Shown here: in pieces, positions 1-11,138 of the stretch
Layout of the letters: every line of letters begins with the position of its first letter
Numbering within the stretch: the stretch's first letter is position 1
DNA from: Buxus sempervirens
Taxonomy: Eukaryota; Streptophyta; Magnoliopsida; Buxales; Buxaceae
Assembly (NCBI GenBank): GCA_947561395.2
Contig: OX387183.1
Coordinates: 38,794,901 to 38,858,900, forward strand
DNA: 64,000 nt
Direction: 5' to 3'
Program-made: the position numbers and the translations under genes
The notes under the pieces: model-generated
What the model was told of the DNA's origin: nothing
The model's input: the letters and a program-made list of their open reading frames with translations, nothing else
Databases searched by the model: none

Positions 1-2081
1 CCAAACCTTGACGTCCTCGCCAAGAGTACCTGAAAAATGGGGTGAAACCGGAGTGAGAATAAATCTCAACAAGTAGCATTATGCATGCTGTAAAACAGTC
101 CATAATTTTACAATACTAGTCATGAGGTAAACGATAAAACCAACCGCAATAATACAATGATATAATAATAACAAATACCAATCCAAAACAAACACGTGTG
201 ACATAATAGGACTTGTGAATTGAAACCACTTAATAAAAATATTCTTGCCCCCATAGTTCGCCACATTACGACTTACATGATAGATGGAGCCTGCACCTGC
301 AGTCACTACCATCTTCCCCGTCAACCATCAATGCGGACCACCCACGCATGGGTTGGAGAGTACAATCCAGAGTCCAAAATAAAATCCCATCATGGGTACC
401 GCTTCCGCGGAGGCCATACGAATCCGATCAAAGATTAATGGACCCACAACAAACACGTCTAATACTAGTGTAAGTGCAAGTCACAAGTGATCCTCAAGTA
501 CGGCCAAATCATAGCTCCAATGTGTGAGTCACAAGTAACCCACCAACATAACCAATATAAAGCTCGTGAAAATCGATGTATCATTGAAGCATGCGGATGG
601 TAACCTGAAAAATAAAACAAAACCGTTTACCGATAGCAACCTTGGTGTGCGCGCTTGTTTCCAGGTCGCACTGGGTAAAAAAGGGAAATTGGAGTCTCCA
701 CCGCCTGATGGGGTGCAGGCGGACACCGGAGTGCCTGAGTTTGTCTATTAAGGCTTGGTTTGCGGCTTGAGATTCTAAGTAGGTTCTCGGTTGCGGTCTG
801 GGGAAGTTTGTAGACACCCCGGTCCGCCCCGTCAAGTGACGGGTCCCATAGGTTTCCCTGGTTTGAGTCAACTTTGGTCTCTCACTCACCCGATTCCTAT
901 TCCAGCATTTAACTTGGTTAAGTCTGGCGGGACTGCCAAAGTGGTGTGGGTCCCTTTACTTGATTTTATCTTCTTAAAGTGAAGTGAGTCTGATTGGGTG
1001 GGCCCCGTTGGAGGGCCCACGGATCCCTTGGTGGGCCAAGTGTGGTCCACATGCTCCCTTGGCGGGCCTTGGTCTAAGCCTGCGAGGCCCTTTGGGCTCG
1101 GGTTAGTTCAATTGATTTTACTTTGGGGTTCAAATTGAATTTAAGAGATTTTCATGCCAAAGTGGGCCGGGATTGCTTTGTGGGCCTCTGAGTGGGCCCC
1201 ACAGTTGTTTGTCAAATGATTTGAGATTATCTTGCTTAAGTTTCCAAAATGAGCCAGGCCTTGGGCTTGGGGCCTTTTACCTGGGCTTGGGCTTGAAAGC
1301 CCAAGGCTTCTTGAGTTAGGGTTTAGAAACCCTAATTTAGCTTGGATCAATGGGCTTTAGCGGGCCTGAGAGGTCCCGCCCTTGGTCTCGGCCAAACCAC
1401 AATCTTGAACTAAACATGCATGCCCCAAGCTGGCTTTGGTGGGCCTCCAGTGGGTTTGGCCCACTCAATTCTTTTAATTATCTTATTTAAGCATAATGGG
1501 CTGGGTGGGCCCCGTTGGAAGGCCCACTAATGATCCGAGTTGGACCGGCAGTCCAAGTCCCATGTTGGGTTTCCGGGTGACTCGGAAACCCTATTGGTTC
1601 ATCTGGTTCGGTTTGAAAAGGTCATCCACATCCAGCAAAATCACAGAAATCACATAAATCACAAAAAACATATACAAGCAAATCGGCATTAAAGGGGGGT
1701 GCGTTAACCTCAGGCGCTAGGCGCGAGGTCAGCGCGAGCCCGGCGGAACTGAATCAAGAGAAAAAAGGGCGCCCGGCACGAGCTAGGCGTGAGCTCGGTG
1801 CAAGCTCAGCTCGAGCTCGGTGGACGCAAAAACGCCTCGCGCGAGCTCAGCGCATGCACCCGACGAAACCCGATTCACTGTTTTTTGCTCAAACTCCATG
1901 ACTGTCTGGTTTTTAACCTCTGTAACAGCTTTCTGGTAATCCTTAGACTCCCAGAAGACATCTAAACACACTTTGAAATTAATCTAACCTAACTTCTCAT
2001 CACGACTTAAAGTATCTTCGCAGACATCCCAAATCCGAAAACCAAACAGACTGACTAAAGCAGGGAACAAGGGGTTTTACA
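1..2081 (-). mobile_element. Partial long LTR, Tekay-like, left end outside window
   Basis: The right edge reads GGGGTTTTACA. On the minus strand this is the TGTAAAACCCC start shared by the other Tekay-like LTRs in this window. Bases 1-100 match the region about 300 bp from the opposite terminus of the LTR that starts at 8710 (the 'gagtga...atctcaacaagtagca' phrase), so roughly the last 300 bp lie left of the window. The interior has no convincing reading frame. It holds GGGCCC-rich stretches at 1000-1560 and a CpG-rich block of GCGC/GAGCTCG words at 1700-1860. It appears to be inserted into the LTR piece on its right. Full LTR versus solo LTR cannot be decided because the other end and its TSD are absent. 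Confidence 0.7.
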
Positions 2082-3279
2082 TCGGGGTACATGAGATGAA
2101 GTGGCCATGGGGGAACATGCTCCCACCTCGAATCAAACAAGCAAGAATAGCAAATAGTGTACTAGAAAAGAAAAGGGGAGCATGCTCGATGGAGTTTATC
2201 CTCCGAACAAGCCCCAATTTATATATGTTAAACAAATTGACAAAGAGAGCTCACCTTGAGGTTTTAAACCTTCGTAGAATCTGCGTGAGGCCCCCTTGAA
2301 GTGCATGAGCAGCCGCCGAGTAGCACCTCCCCTCACCAACAGCACGTCTTTCTCCTTCGGGTTCTACGAGGAAGGAGAGGAAGAGAGAAACCAAGGGTAG
2401 AAGGGGCTTCAAGTGATGTGGGATGGTTGTTGGTGGAGGCAAGGAGAGGTATATAGAGGGGGTTTCGAACAAGGAGGAGTGGGGAAGACGGGTTCTCTGT
2501 GTGAAGAGCCAACCCAGGAAAAGCCGAACGAGGTGAGAAATCGCCCAACCCACTGAAAAAGCCCGAACCCCTTCGCAAGAGGGGGGCTTCCGTATTTATA
2601 GAGGAGAAAGTGGGGTATCCGCCGGGTTTGGCGCCGAGCTCGCGCTGAGTAGCTGTCGCTCGGCGCTAGCGACACAATGATTAGAAAATTTAATTTGCCG
2701 CGAATTTGTCTAAAAAATCCTAAATTTATAGATTTAGTCCCTGGAGATTTTTGATTTAATCCGATACTCCTGGATTTTTACAGATTTAATCCCTGGGATA
2801 TTTTGAATGTTTTGATATTTACGGATTTGATCCCCGAGATATTTTCTTGCACAAGTTGCCACGTGAGTAGTTTGCCAGTTTTGCTGCTCGGAAACTTTGA
2901 CAGCCCATATTTTCTCCATCCGGACTCCGATTATGGCAAACTCAGTTGCGTTAGAACCGTATCAGAGTCCCCTATCCATTGGGATAGGGCTGAGCACCTG
3001 GTTAGGGGTTTAGTAGAAAGTCAACTTTCGGCTCCCCCTCAAGTTTGACCGGCTCATATCTTCTTCATCCGGACCCCGATTTAAGAAAACTCAGTTGCGT
3101 TAGAATCATGTCAGAATTCCCTAATCATTAGGAAGAAGTATGGCGACCAAATTGCACCTGATCAAAAAGTCAACTTTTGTCCCCTCAGGGTTTGACTTTT
3201 TGTCCTTTAGCACATTTTTTTGTTTTCTTTTTTCCTTTTTCTTTTTCTTTTTGGTTTGATCAAAATTTGAGTGCTTACA
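2082..3279 (-). mobile_element. LTR fragment, Tat-like family with TGTAAGCAC start
   Basis: Read on the minus strand, this piece starts TGTAAGCAC at 3279. About 75-95 bp in, it shares a phrase (AAAAAGTCAAACCCTGAGGG) with the LTR that starts at 31949 on the plus strand, so both belong to one family. A TATA-type promoter lies at 2593-2600 and a splice-donor consensus at 2253-2254, both minus strand. The 2700-3180 part has paired repeats ('aactcagttgcgttagaa') typical of old U3 duplications. Its far end is hidden by the LTR covering 1-2081. No protein-coding content. Confidence 0.65.
2593..2600 (-). promoter_or_regulatory. TATA box of the 2082-3279 LTR
   Basis: The minus strand reads TATAAATA in a C/G-rich setting. 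It lies about 680 bp into the LTR, as expected for the U3/R boundary. Confidence 0.6.
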
Positions 3280-3369
3280 CTTGGCTAAGACCAAGCCGCA
3301 CCTGCAGCGGTCAAGGATTGTTGCCTACGTCGTCCGCACCTACTAGTACGATGGACCGCATACTGGGGA
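3280..3369 (-). mobile_element. Left piece of an older Tekay-like LTR split by the 3375-5722 insertion
   Basis: This short segment resumes directly after the solo LTR at 5728. Together with 5728-7769 it forms one diverged minus-strand LTR. Its 'aagccgcacctgcag...gatggaccgcatac' wording resembles the corresponding middle part of related LTRs (near 250-340 and 58470-58560). Its first part is missing, probably displaced by the element ending at 3279. Confidence 0.5.
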
Positions 3370-3374
3370 GTTCC

Positions 3375-5722
3375 TGTAACGCCCCGAACCCGGGTCAGTG
3401 CAAACCGGCATCCGACCCGAACCCGGTTTGCTACTATAACAACCCAAATTCAGTTCAACAACCAAATCCGAGGTGTTACTGGCCCATATCAAATACATCA
3501 TCAATAATATACTAGACAATAGAATTAAATAATCCATTCACTTTATTATACTATCAGAGTGCGGAACAAGTATGTGCGGAAGTTTAGTCTAAAATCCTCA
3601 ATAACCAATATTGTTAATCATTAACATTAATATCAAAGTCTGGTAAAATAAAAGGTTACTAATCTCTCATCTCTCTAGTACATCAAACCAAATGAATAAT
3701 AGTCATCCAAAAATAACTAAGTCTATGACAATCCACAACCTCAAACAAGATCCGGATAAAAATAATCCTCTGGTGAATACTCAGCTACCTCTCCCTGGAA
3801 ATCACTGTGATCCCCCTCTCGAGTATCAGCTGAAAAATGAAATAAAAGTAGGGTGAGATACGAATATCCCAGTAGATAACACATGCATGATTAAACAGTT
3901 AATATAAGTAAAATAACAATTCATGCACGATTAAGAAGTCTCGACTAAGCAAGCTCGTATAATCATTCATATCAATCATGATTACAAAACAGTATGATAA
4001 ACAGTTCTAAAGATGAATTTCAGCAAGTTCTATTATAAGAATCCCATATCAGAATCAATAACATAATTCATACTTTGCTAGGATGCACTAAACAGTCACA
4101 TCCGGCCAATAGCTCAATCACATGCCTCCAGCATGTATACAATAATAATAACAAGTGTTTGTGATTTCAGTGTCATTGTAAGACTCACAAAGATAGATAA
4201 ACCTTTTGAGATGATTCTTGACCAATCGCTATACCACCGTGTGGCTTAGGAGCAATGCTACTAATGATACTCAAGTCCCATGCAGCGTAGCTTAGACAAG
4301 AGCCGTAGTCACTGACTTATTGCACACGTACCCATCAAAGTTCGCATATACCACTAGCATGCAGCACCAGAATCAATACATGGAGATGGTCGCTTATCCA
4401 CATTACAGGGAATCACCAGCGGCTCACCGGGGTGTCCCTCCAGACATAAGACCTTCCCAGACAAACTAACTTGCAAAGGAAGCGCATCGCACAAGGGGGA
4501 AACTCAACCCAAATGACATATCCCTCAGCTATCTAGCAACAACTATGGATCCATAACCAGCTATGCCCACTAGACTCCAAAATTCCCTAAAGTATAATAT
4601 TTCTATAAGGGTTGGTGCCTAGCGGCATATAAAGGTTAAATCTGTCAATTACTTTAATATTCGGGTCATCTGAGTTCTGAATTCTCTTTATAAAGTTTTC
4701 TGGTTTATAGTGTAATTTAAAATATGTTCTGGTAATTAAATAATAATTAGGTTTTCCAAAAAGTAGATTTCTCGATTTCTTTCAAAGTTTTGCAACTAAT
4801 GTCCTAAATATCTTCCTAATTTATTTTTCTGTAAAACAGGGAATTAGATAATTTATTTTGGTCTTAAAACATCTTAATTAATCATTAAAATTGTCTAAAA
4901 ATAGTTTAGAATTGAATCAGGTTCGAAATTACGAAAATCTGCAAATTCTGCATAGAGCGCCTAGGATCGCCTTGGCGGTCTGTGGTTAGCGGTAGTGCAA
5001 AATAGGTCGCCGACGATAAATCTTCCAGCGGTCTTCGGCGGTCTAAAATTTATAACTAGCGCCAATGAGCGCCGAGGATCGCCGAGCACAGTCGAGGTCG
5101 GCGGTCCCCCAAAAACGAACAGAAACACTTTAAAAACGTGATTTTTCTCATCCAATATCATTCTATCATACATATAACATTGATATCAAACTAAATACAT
5201 CAATATATCATATAAAAACATACTTTTGCGATTAAACAAACGTAAATACCAAAAACGAACGAAAACAATGTCACCTACCTCTTCCATGATGGTTTCTCCT
5301 TCTCTTCTCTAGACAACGACTAGAACAGCAAGAGACACTGCCTAGAATAATGAAAATGAGCAACACCCTCTTCCTTTTCCTTCTTCTTCTTCTTCTCCTT
5401 CGGTCTGGTCGTGTTTGTCGCTTGCGGCTATTCAATACGAGCAAAATATGATTGGTATTCCAGCGTATAGAATTAGGTTATTTAATTGGTATTTATACTC
5501 TCCGATCCCATGTAGCTCACATGCAAACTTTCCTATACACACTGCCCAATCAGAACACATACCTCGATATCTCATGATCGGACAGTCAGATCTGCGTCCA
5601 ACACTGGATCTCCACTAATTATATCATCCCCTACAATAATAAAATATTTCCATCAATTATAACTCTCAAAAATATTATTTATTAATTTATTTTATTATTT
5701 AAGGAAAATTCGAGGTTTTACA
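3375..5722 (-). mobile_element. Solo LTR, 2348 bp, with GTTCC target-site duplication
   Basis: The unit starts TGTAACGCCCCGAACC and ends CGAGGTTTTACA. It is flanked by GTTCC at 3370-3374 and 5723-5727. It contains no PBS, PPT or coding region, so it is best read as one LTR left after recombination between the two LTRs of a complete element. Minus orientation is set by its relatives, where the TGTAAAACCCC end follows a polypurine tract (24358). On the minus strand, features run in this order: AG|GTAGGT splice-donor consensus at 5278, CpG-rich block at 5110-4950 (GCGCC, CGGCG words), then a conserved 'agctatgcccactaga' region near 4560. The body is AT-rich with no reading frame. Confidence 0.88.
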
Positions 5723-5727
5723 GTTCC

Positions 5728-7769
5728 GAACAAGAATAACTTATCAGCCAATTCCCTTTCACTTCCTAGCTAAGCTATGGATCCATACTAAGCATTGCCC
5801 ACTAAACACAACTCACAATCAAAACCTTGAATAATTCAAAAATATAATATTCAGTGATAAACCTCGAACCAATAATCACAACCATGTCCCAAGTGCTGTG
5901 TCCAACCAAAAGATGTTCAAAATAACCATCAAACAGTGCTTAAACAGAGTTCCAAATCATTTAATATGAAAAGTATGAGAGTATACACAAGTTCTAAATA
6001 AAAGGTTCAGATTTGAGTCGTGTTAGTGTGGGTGTACTTAGTTTATTTTCCTAATTCAATATTCAGGTTATTCTTTATTTCTTACAAAGTTTACTCCAAA
6101 TCCTACCTTTGGTTCATCCAAAAATCTTTACTTTTAAATCCAACTAATACCCTAAATCTCCAAAACCTTTGGGTTATGTTATTGATTCTTTCTAGAAGTC
6201 AATTTAAGTCTATTATGACTTGCTAGATCAGGTTTCATACCTAGAATCCTAATAAAAGTAGTCTGAGTGCATAGATTTACCTTAACTAGTTTACTTTGAT
6301 TCTTATTACATTCATTGTCCCAAATAATTATCCTTTTGTCCAAATTTAATTCCGTCATTTCCTACATCTCAAATTACCCTATTTACATGTGTTACAACAT
6401 TAAAATTCCAAGAAAAATCATTAGAAATTTAATCTGGGCATGAATTCCAAGTTTAGAAATTTCTGATAGTTGGTCGCTCGATGGGTCGCTTGGGCGACTG
6501 CTCTAGCGGTTATAATTTCAAGTTCTGTTATTTTTCAAAGGCCTATCGCCTGAGGAAATGCTCGAGCAGTGTATCGGGCGCTCCGACTATTAACACCAGT
6601 TTTCTTAATTGTGGAAACTTCCTAACTTTCTAATCCAATTATTAATTTAATTTGATTCTAAACATCTAATTTCCATCCTAAACTAGTTCTGGGACAACCC
6701 TAAAGTAATCCCTTCATTTATCTACTTAACTTGAGTTTCTTTTTAAGTTTAAACTCACAAGATCAACTCTTTCTTGTTTATTAAAGAAAGGTAAAATACC
6801 AAAACAATTCCTTATAAACAAATGGGCTTTTCCCATGAAATCTAACTTCAAAAGCAATACGATCAAACATCAAAATCACGAGAAAACATGCAGTTCCTCC
6901 AGTTTCGAGTGTTTGCTACTTGCCTTATGATGAACCCAGATTTTTCAAAACTTCTCCTGTGCCTGTTTTTGACGCTCGACCGCACCTCTCCAGACTTCTC
7001 TAATTTAGATCTCCACCGTTCAGTTTAAATTCTTCCGTGAGTAGAACAAAACCCTAAAATTTCAGCCCATTCCAACGGTTGGATATTTCTAGCTCGCCGT
7101 TCGAAGTTGGCTAGTCGACCATCTCTGCAACTTCTATTCTTTCTAATTCCCTCATTTCTTTTCTCTCTTCTCTCTTTCTATTTTGGCTCTTATCACTTAT
7201 GCACGAATTTCCCTCTCCTTCTAACTTATTTTCAAAACCTAAAACACTCTTTAAACCTCTCTTTTATAGCCTCCCTGCTAGTCCAACTCTAATTAGGTTT
7301 AGCTTATTCTAATATACTTAGTGTATTCCCTCTTCTACCCTTCTCCTTAATTTAACTCATTTAACTCACTTTTAAAAGATCTCCTAATTAATTTTCGTGC
7401 TTAATCTTATTCCTAATTTTAAATTGAACTTAGACTTTTATTATTCACTCAAATTTCCTATATTTTGGACCCTAAATAGTATAATTACCATTAGGCCCTT
7501 TTCCACCCTTTAAGCCTTAATTTCATTATTTTACATCCAACTAAGCTAAGATTTTGTCTAGTTGAATTTGGTGACTTAATAACTAATTATCTTATTTTCT
7601 TTCATGAATTTAACAAATTAAAATGACCAAATTACCCTTCCTCTTTAAATTCCTATTTTAACCTCTATATCTCTCTTAAATTCTCCTACTATTATATTCC
7701 TTAGTATTTTCCTCTATAATTTATCTTTTAATTATTTATTTTATTTTTAGGAAAATCCAGGGTTTTACA
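5728..7769 (-). mobile_element. Right piece of the split Tekay-like LTR
   Basis: It continues from 3369 across the solo LTR. Its right edge, CCAGGGTTTTACA, is the LTR start on the minus strand (TGTAAAACCC). It contains 'ggatccat...gcccacta' near 5780, also found in the sibling LTRs, a CGCTCG-rich block at 6475-6590, and an AAG|GCAAGT sequence near 6925 resembling a GC-type splice donor. No coding content. Confidence 0.7.
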
Positions 7770-8709
7770 AGTTCAATTATAGTATCTTATGGTCTAAACC
7801 ACAAAATTACTAGAATTGGTATGTCAGGCAACAAGAAAATTTGGATCTTAATTAAAATTTATGACAATAAACCTGAATTCACTCATTTATGAACACTACG
7901 AATCATCTAATCTTAACAGATAATTCATGCTCATCAAATATATCAAAGTGCAACAAATCAAATGATGATAAAGCGGAAGTCTTAATAAAATATCTAGTAC
8001 GAAATCATAATCTTGAAATGCAATCTCTGAAATGAAATATGGTTAAATACAATAAATGAAGATGATAACAGCTATACCTCTATGTCTAGATCTACCCGAT
8101 ACCAACTGCCAAGACTCTAGAATATGCACAGTTTATATAATAAATAACTAAAAAAGATCGGAGATCCCAGTAAGTCATCACATGATAAATTAAATACATA
8201 TGCGGATATATCTCAAATCATAATACATCACAAGTAAACAAGTATAAGTGAGATAACCTTATATCCCACTAAATAACAAGAGTTCACAATAAGGTTCAGA
8301 ACACTTACAATAATAATCAACTGGAAAGGATAAATCAATTCATAACTTAAAACCAAATCAACCTGATTAATCTTATAAACCATTTGTATCATATCACAAG
8401 ACTAAATAAAGTAATGTCCAGCGAAAACTATAGCCATCAACCAGGATCAAAGATCACCACACACGCACACACAATTTCAGGTAAGTCCCCTTCTACCGGG
8501 AAATACCAACCACATTGCTCACTACACTAGGAGGAATCATACGTCTTAACTTGCTCTACCAGGAGGAATCACACATCTCGATTGTCTCACACCACAAAAT
8601 AAATAAAAATATGCTGGGAGGAATCCTCAACTCAACCAACTTCGTCGCTCCAATAAGTATGACTTCCTCTACTCCTATATTGCTAGCCCTCACACTCTCA
8701 AGCTTTAAT
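7770..8709 (-). mobile_element. Diverged Tekay-like LTR fragment
   Basis: The 'ggagatcccagtaagtcatcaca' region near 8160 and the repeated 'aggaggaatc' words (8527, 8570, 8617) correspond to the distal part of this LTR family. The fragment is cut on the right at 8709 by the LTR at 8710; the last five bases before that are TTAAT. I see nothing else in it. Confidence 0.5.
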
Positions 8710-11138
8710 TGTAACGCCCCGAACCCGGGTCAGTGCAAACCGGCACCCAACCCGAACCCGGTTCACTACTGTAACAACCCAAGTCCGGTTCAACAACCAA
8801 ACTCAAGGTGTTACCACGAAGCTGGGGTCAGATACAAACCAAGATTCACAATAATTTTAAAAACTAATTAAATATATCAGAGTTATGGTGGCCAATAAAA
8901 ACAATTCTTTAATCAATATATTCAATTCAGTTTACAATAAAGTTTATCTAATCAACATGTGACATTAATACCAATTATAATTCTACCCATCAAATTAAAA
9001 CCCCATCTTCGCGATCTTTCCAAGCAACCTGAAAAATATGGGAAAACGGAGTGAGATTTACATCTCAGCAAGTAGCAGGTGCATGCAATTTGAAACAGTC
9101 TAATGTAAGCAAATAGTCATGAGGTATTCGATTAATCAACGATAAGACGAGTAATCCAAGTTATCCATGGCAATTCCAGATAAAGCGATAAAACGGAAGA
9201 TCATGTATAAATACCAGTAACTTGATGTTAACGGGGTAAAACCGACAAGAGTGATAAAACACGTGCCATTGCAAGACTCACAAAGATGATAAGTATTTGA
9301 GATGACACTCAACTAACTGCTATACCACCGTGCAGCTTAGGGGCAGTGCTACTTAATGATACTCAAGCCCCATGCAGCGCAGCTATAGACAAGAGCCGTA
9401 GTCACCGACTTATTACGCACGAACTCAACAGAGTTGGCATGTACCACCAGCATGCAGCACCAGAATTAATACATGGAGATGGTCGCTTATCCACATGTAC
9501 AGGGAATCACCAGTGGCGCACCGGGGTGTCCCTCCAGACATAGGACCTTCCCAGAGCAAACTAACTTGCAAGGGGAAGTACGCTCACATATAGGAGTAAC
9601 TCAACCCAAACTAAATACCACTTAGCTAATCAACCAAAAGTATGGATCCATATACAGCTAAGCCCACTGAGACAAACCACGATAAAACCACATACGGGAG
9701 GACATGCTAATGTAGGAGGCATACACACTTTTACCTGTAAAGGATTACACATCTCTACACAGAGGATTACCCATCTCTGCCGTAAAAGTTAGTATCAACT
9801 CAACCATAGAAGCCGTATCACCCAACCGTAACAGTAAAGTGAACAACATTATACCACATACCAAACCATATCCAATTATTCCATTCCATGGAAAAACCAT
9901 GATTCAATCCTTACAATTTCAATTAAAGGCTTTTTCAGAATAACATATGCAATTTCCCAAATAAATTCAAAATAAAACTCATGTATCATAAATTCAATAG
10001 AAAACAGAGTTTATGCAATTCCAAAAACCGACATTCCTATTAAAACCTCAAAATAGAGTAAATCCAATCTTACTTAGAGTTTTCCTTATTAATCCCTTTT
10101 ATTAGAATCCAATTTCCTAACTTAACACCTAAGCTAGTTTCTATTTAAGTTTCTGTATTTTATTTCTCCAACATGTCCTACAGACCTAAAATAAAGTTTA
10201 GAAAGTGTTTTTATCCTATAAATTCCAGTAGTGTTATTTATATCAATATCCCATACCACTTAGACCCTTTTATGCACAACCTTTCATTATAACCTTCAAT
10301 TTATTGATTAATCTTTCCAATTTAATTTTATAATTTTTATACCTTAATTAGGTCCTTATAAAGATGCTAACATGCTTAACCAATCAGAAGAATTATTGGA
10401 TTTTTATTCGTATTTCAAAATCCCCAAAATCTGCAAATTTTACATAGAGCGCCGACCTCTAAAGGGCTAGGCGATCCTAGGCACTCGTGCAAAATTAAAC
10501 AGAAAATTTCCAGATTTTTAAAGTTCGGATTTTTATGCTTTTGCTATATGTTTCTTTGGTCTAAATTAATCTAATAACATTCTAAAACATTCCTAAAGCC
10601 TTCTAGATTAATTCTTGTTAATTAAATACCCTCATACCTTTATTTACATAATCAAGCTAAGTTTTCTTCTTTCATTTGATAAATCCATCAAGAATACCAA
10701 TCATGAAAATATAAGCACTTTGATTCCATGTAAATACAATTCCAACTAATCCATTCTAACCCTATGAAATCACAGAAAACAAAATCATGCAGTTCCTCAC
10801 GTTTTCCAAGGTTACTACTTGCCTTATACGCTAAAATCCTTCTTCCATTGAAACTCCTAATTCTGGACCTTAATTTTGCTCCCAAACGCACATAGATAGA
10901 GTTCTCTGATCCACATCTCCACCGATCACATTGTAGTTCCATCAGTCATGAACAAAACCCCAAAATTTGACAACGATCCACCGTACGGATTTTCCCCGAT
11001 CATATTTTGATGATGGCTGGTCAGACATGTCCATGAGCAGCCTTCTTCCTTTCTCTCCCTCTTTTCTCTCAATAATAAACCCACGAAAATTCTCTCTTGT
11101 CTAACCTTAATCTCCTATTTATACTAGGCTTTAGAAGT
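8710..11138 (-). mobile_element. Tekay-like 3' LTR, distal part (split by the element at 11139)
   Basis: It starts TGTAACGCCCCGAACCCG, closely matching the starts at 3375 and 32042. It is interrupted at 11138 by a complete element with TSD GAAGT and resumes at 23794-24357, giving an LTR of about 2993 bp. It is the 3' LTR of a minus-strand element, because a polypurine tract abuts its other end at 24358. It contains a GAGCGCC block at 10445-10490 and an AAG|GCAAGT donor-like sequence near 10820. Confidence 0.8.
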
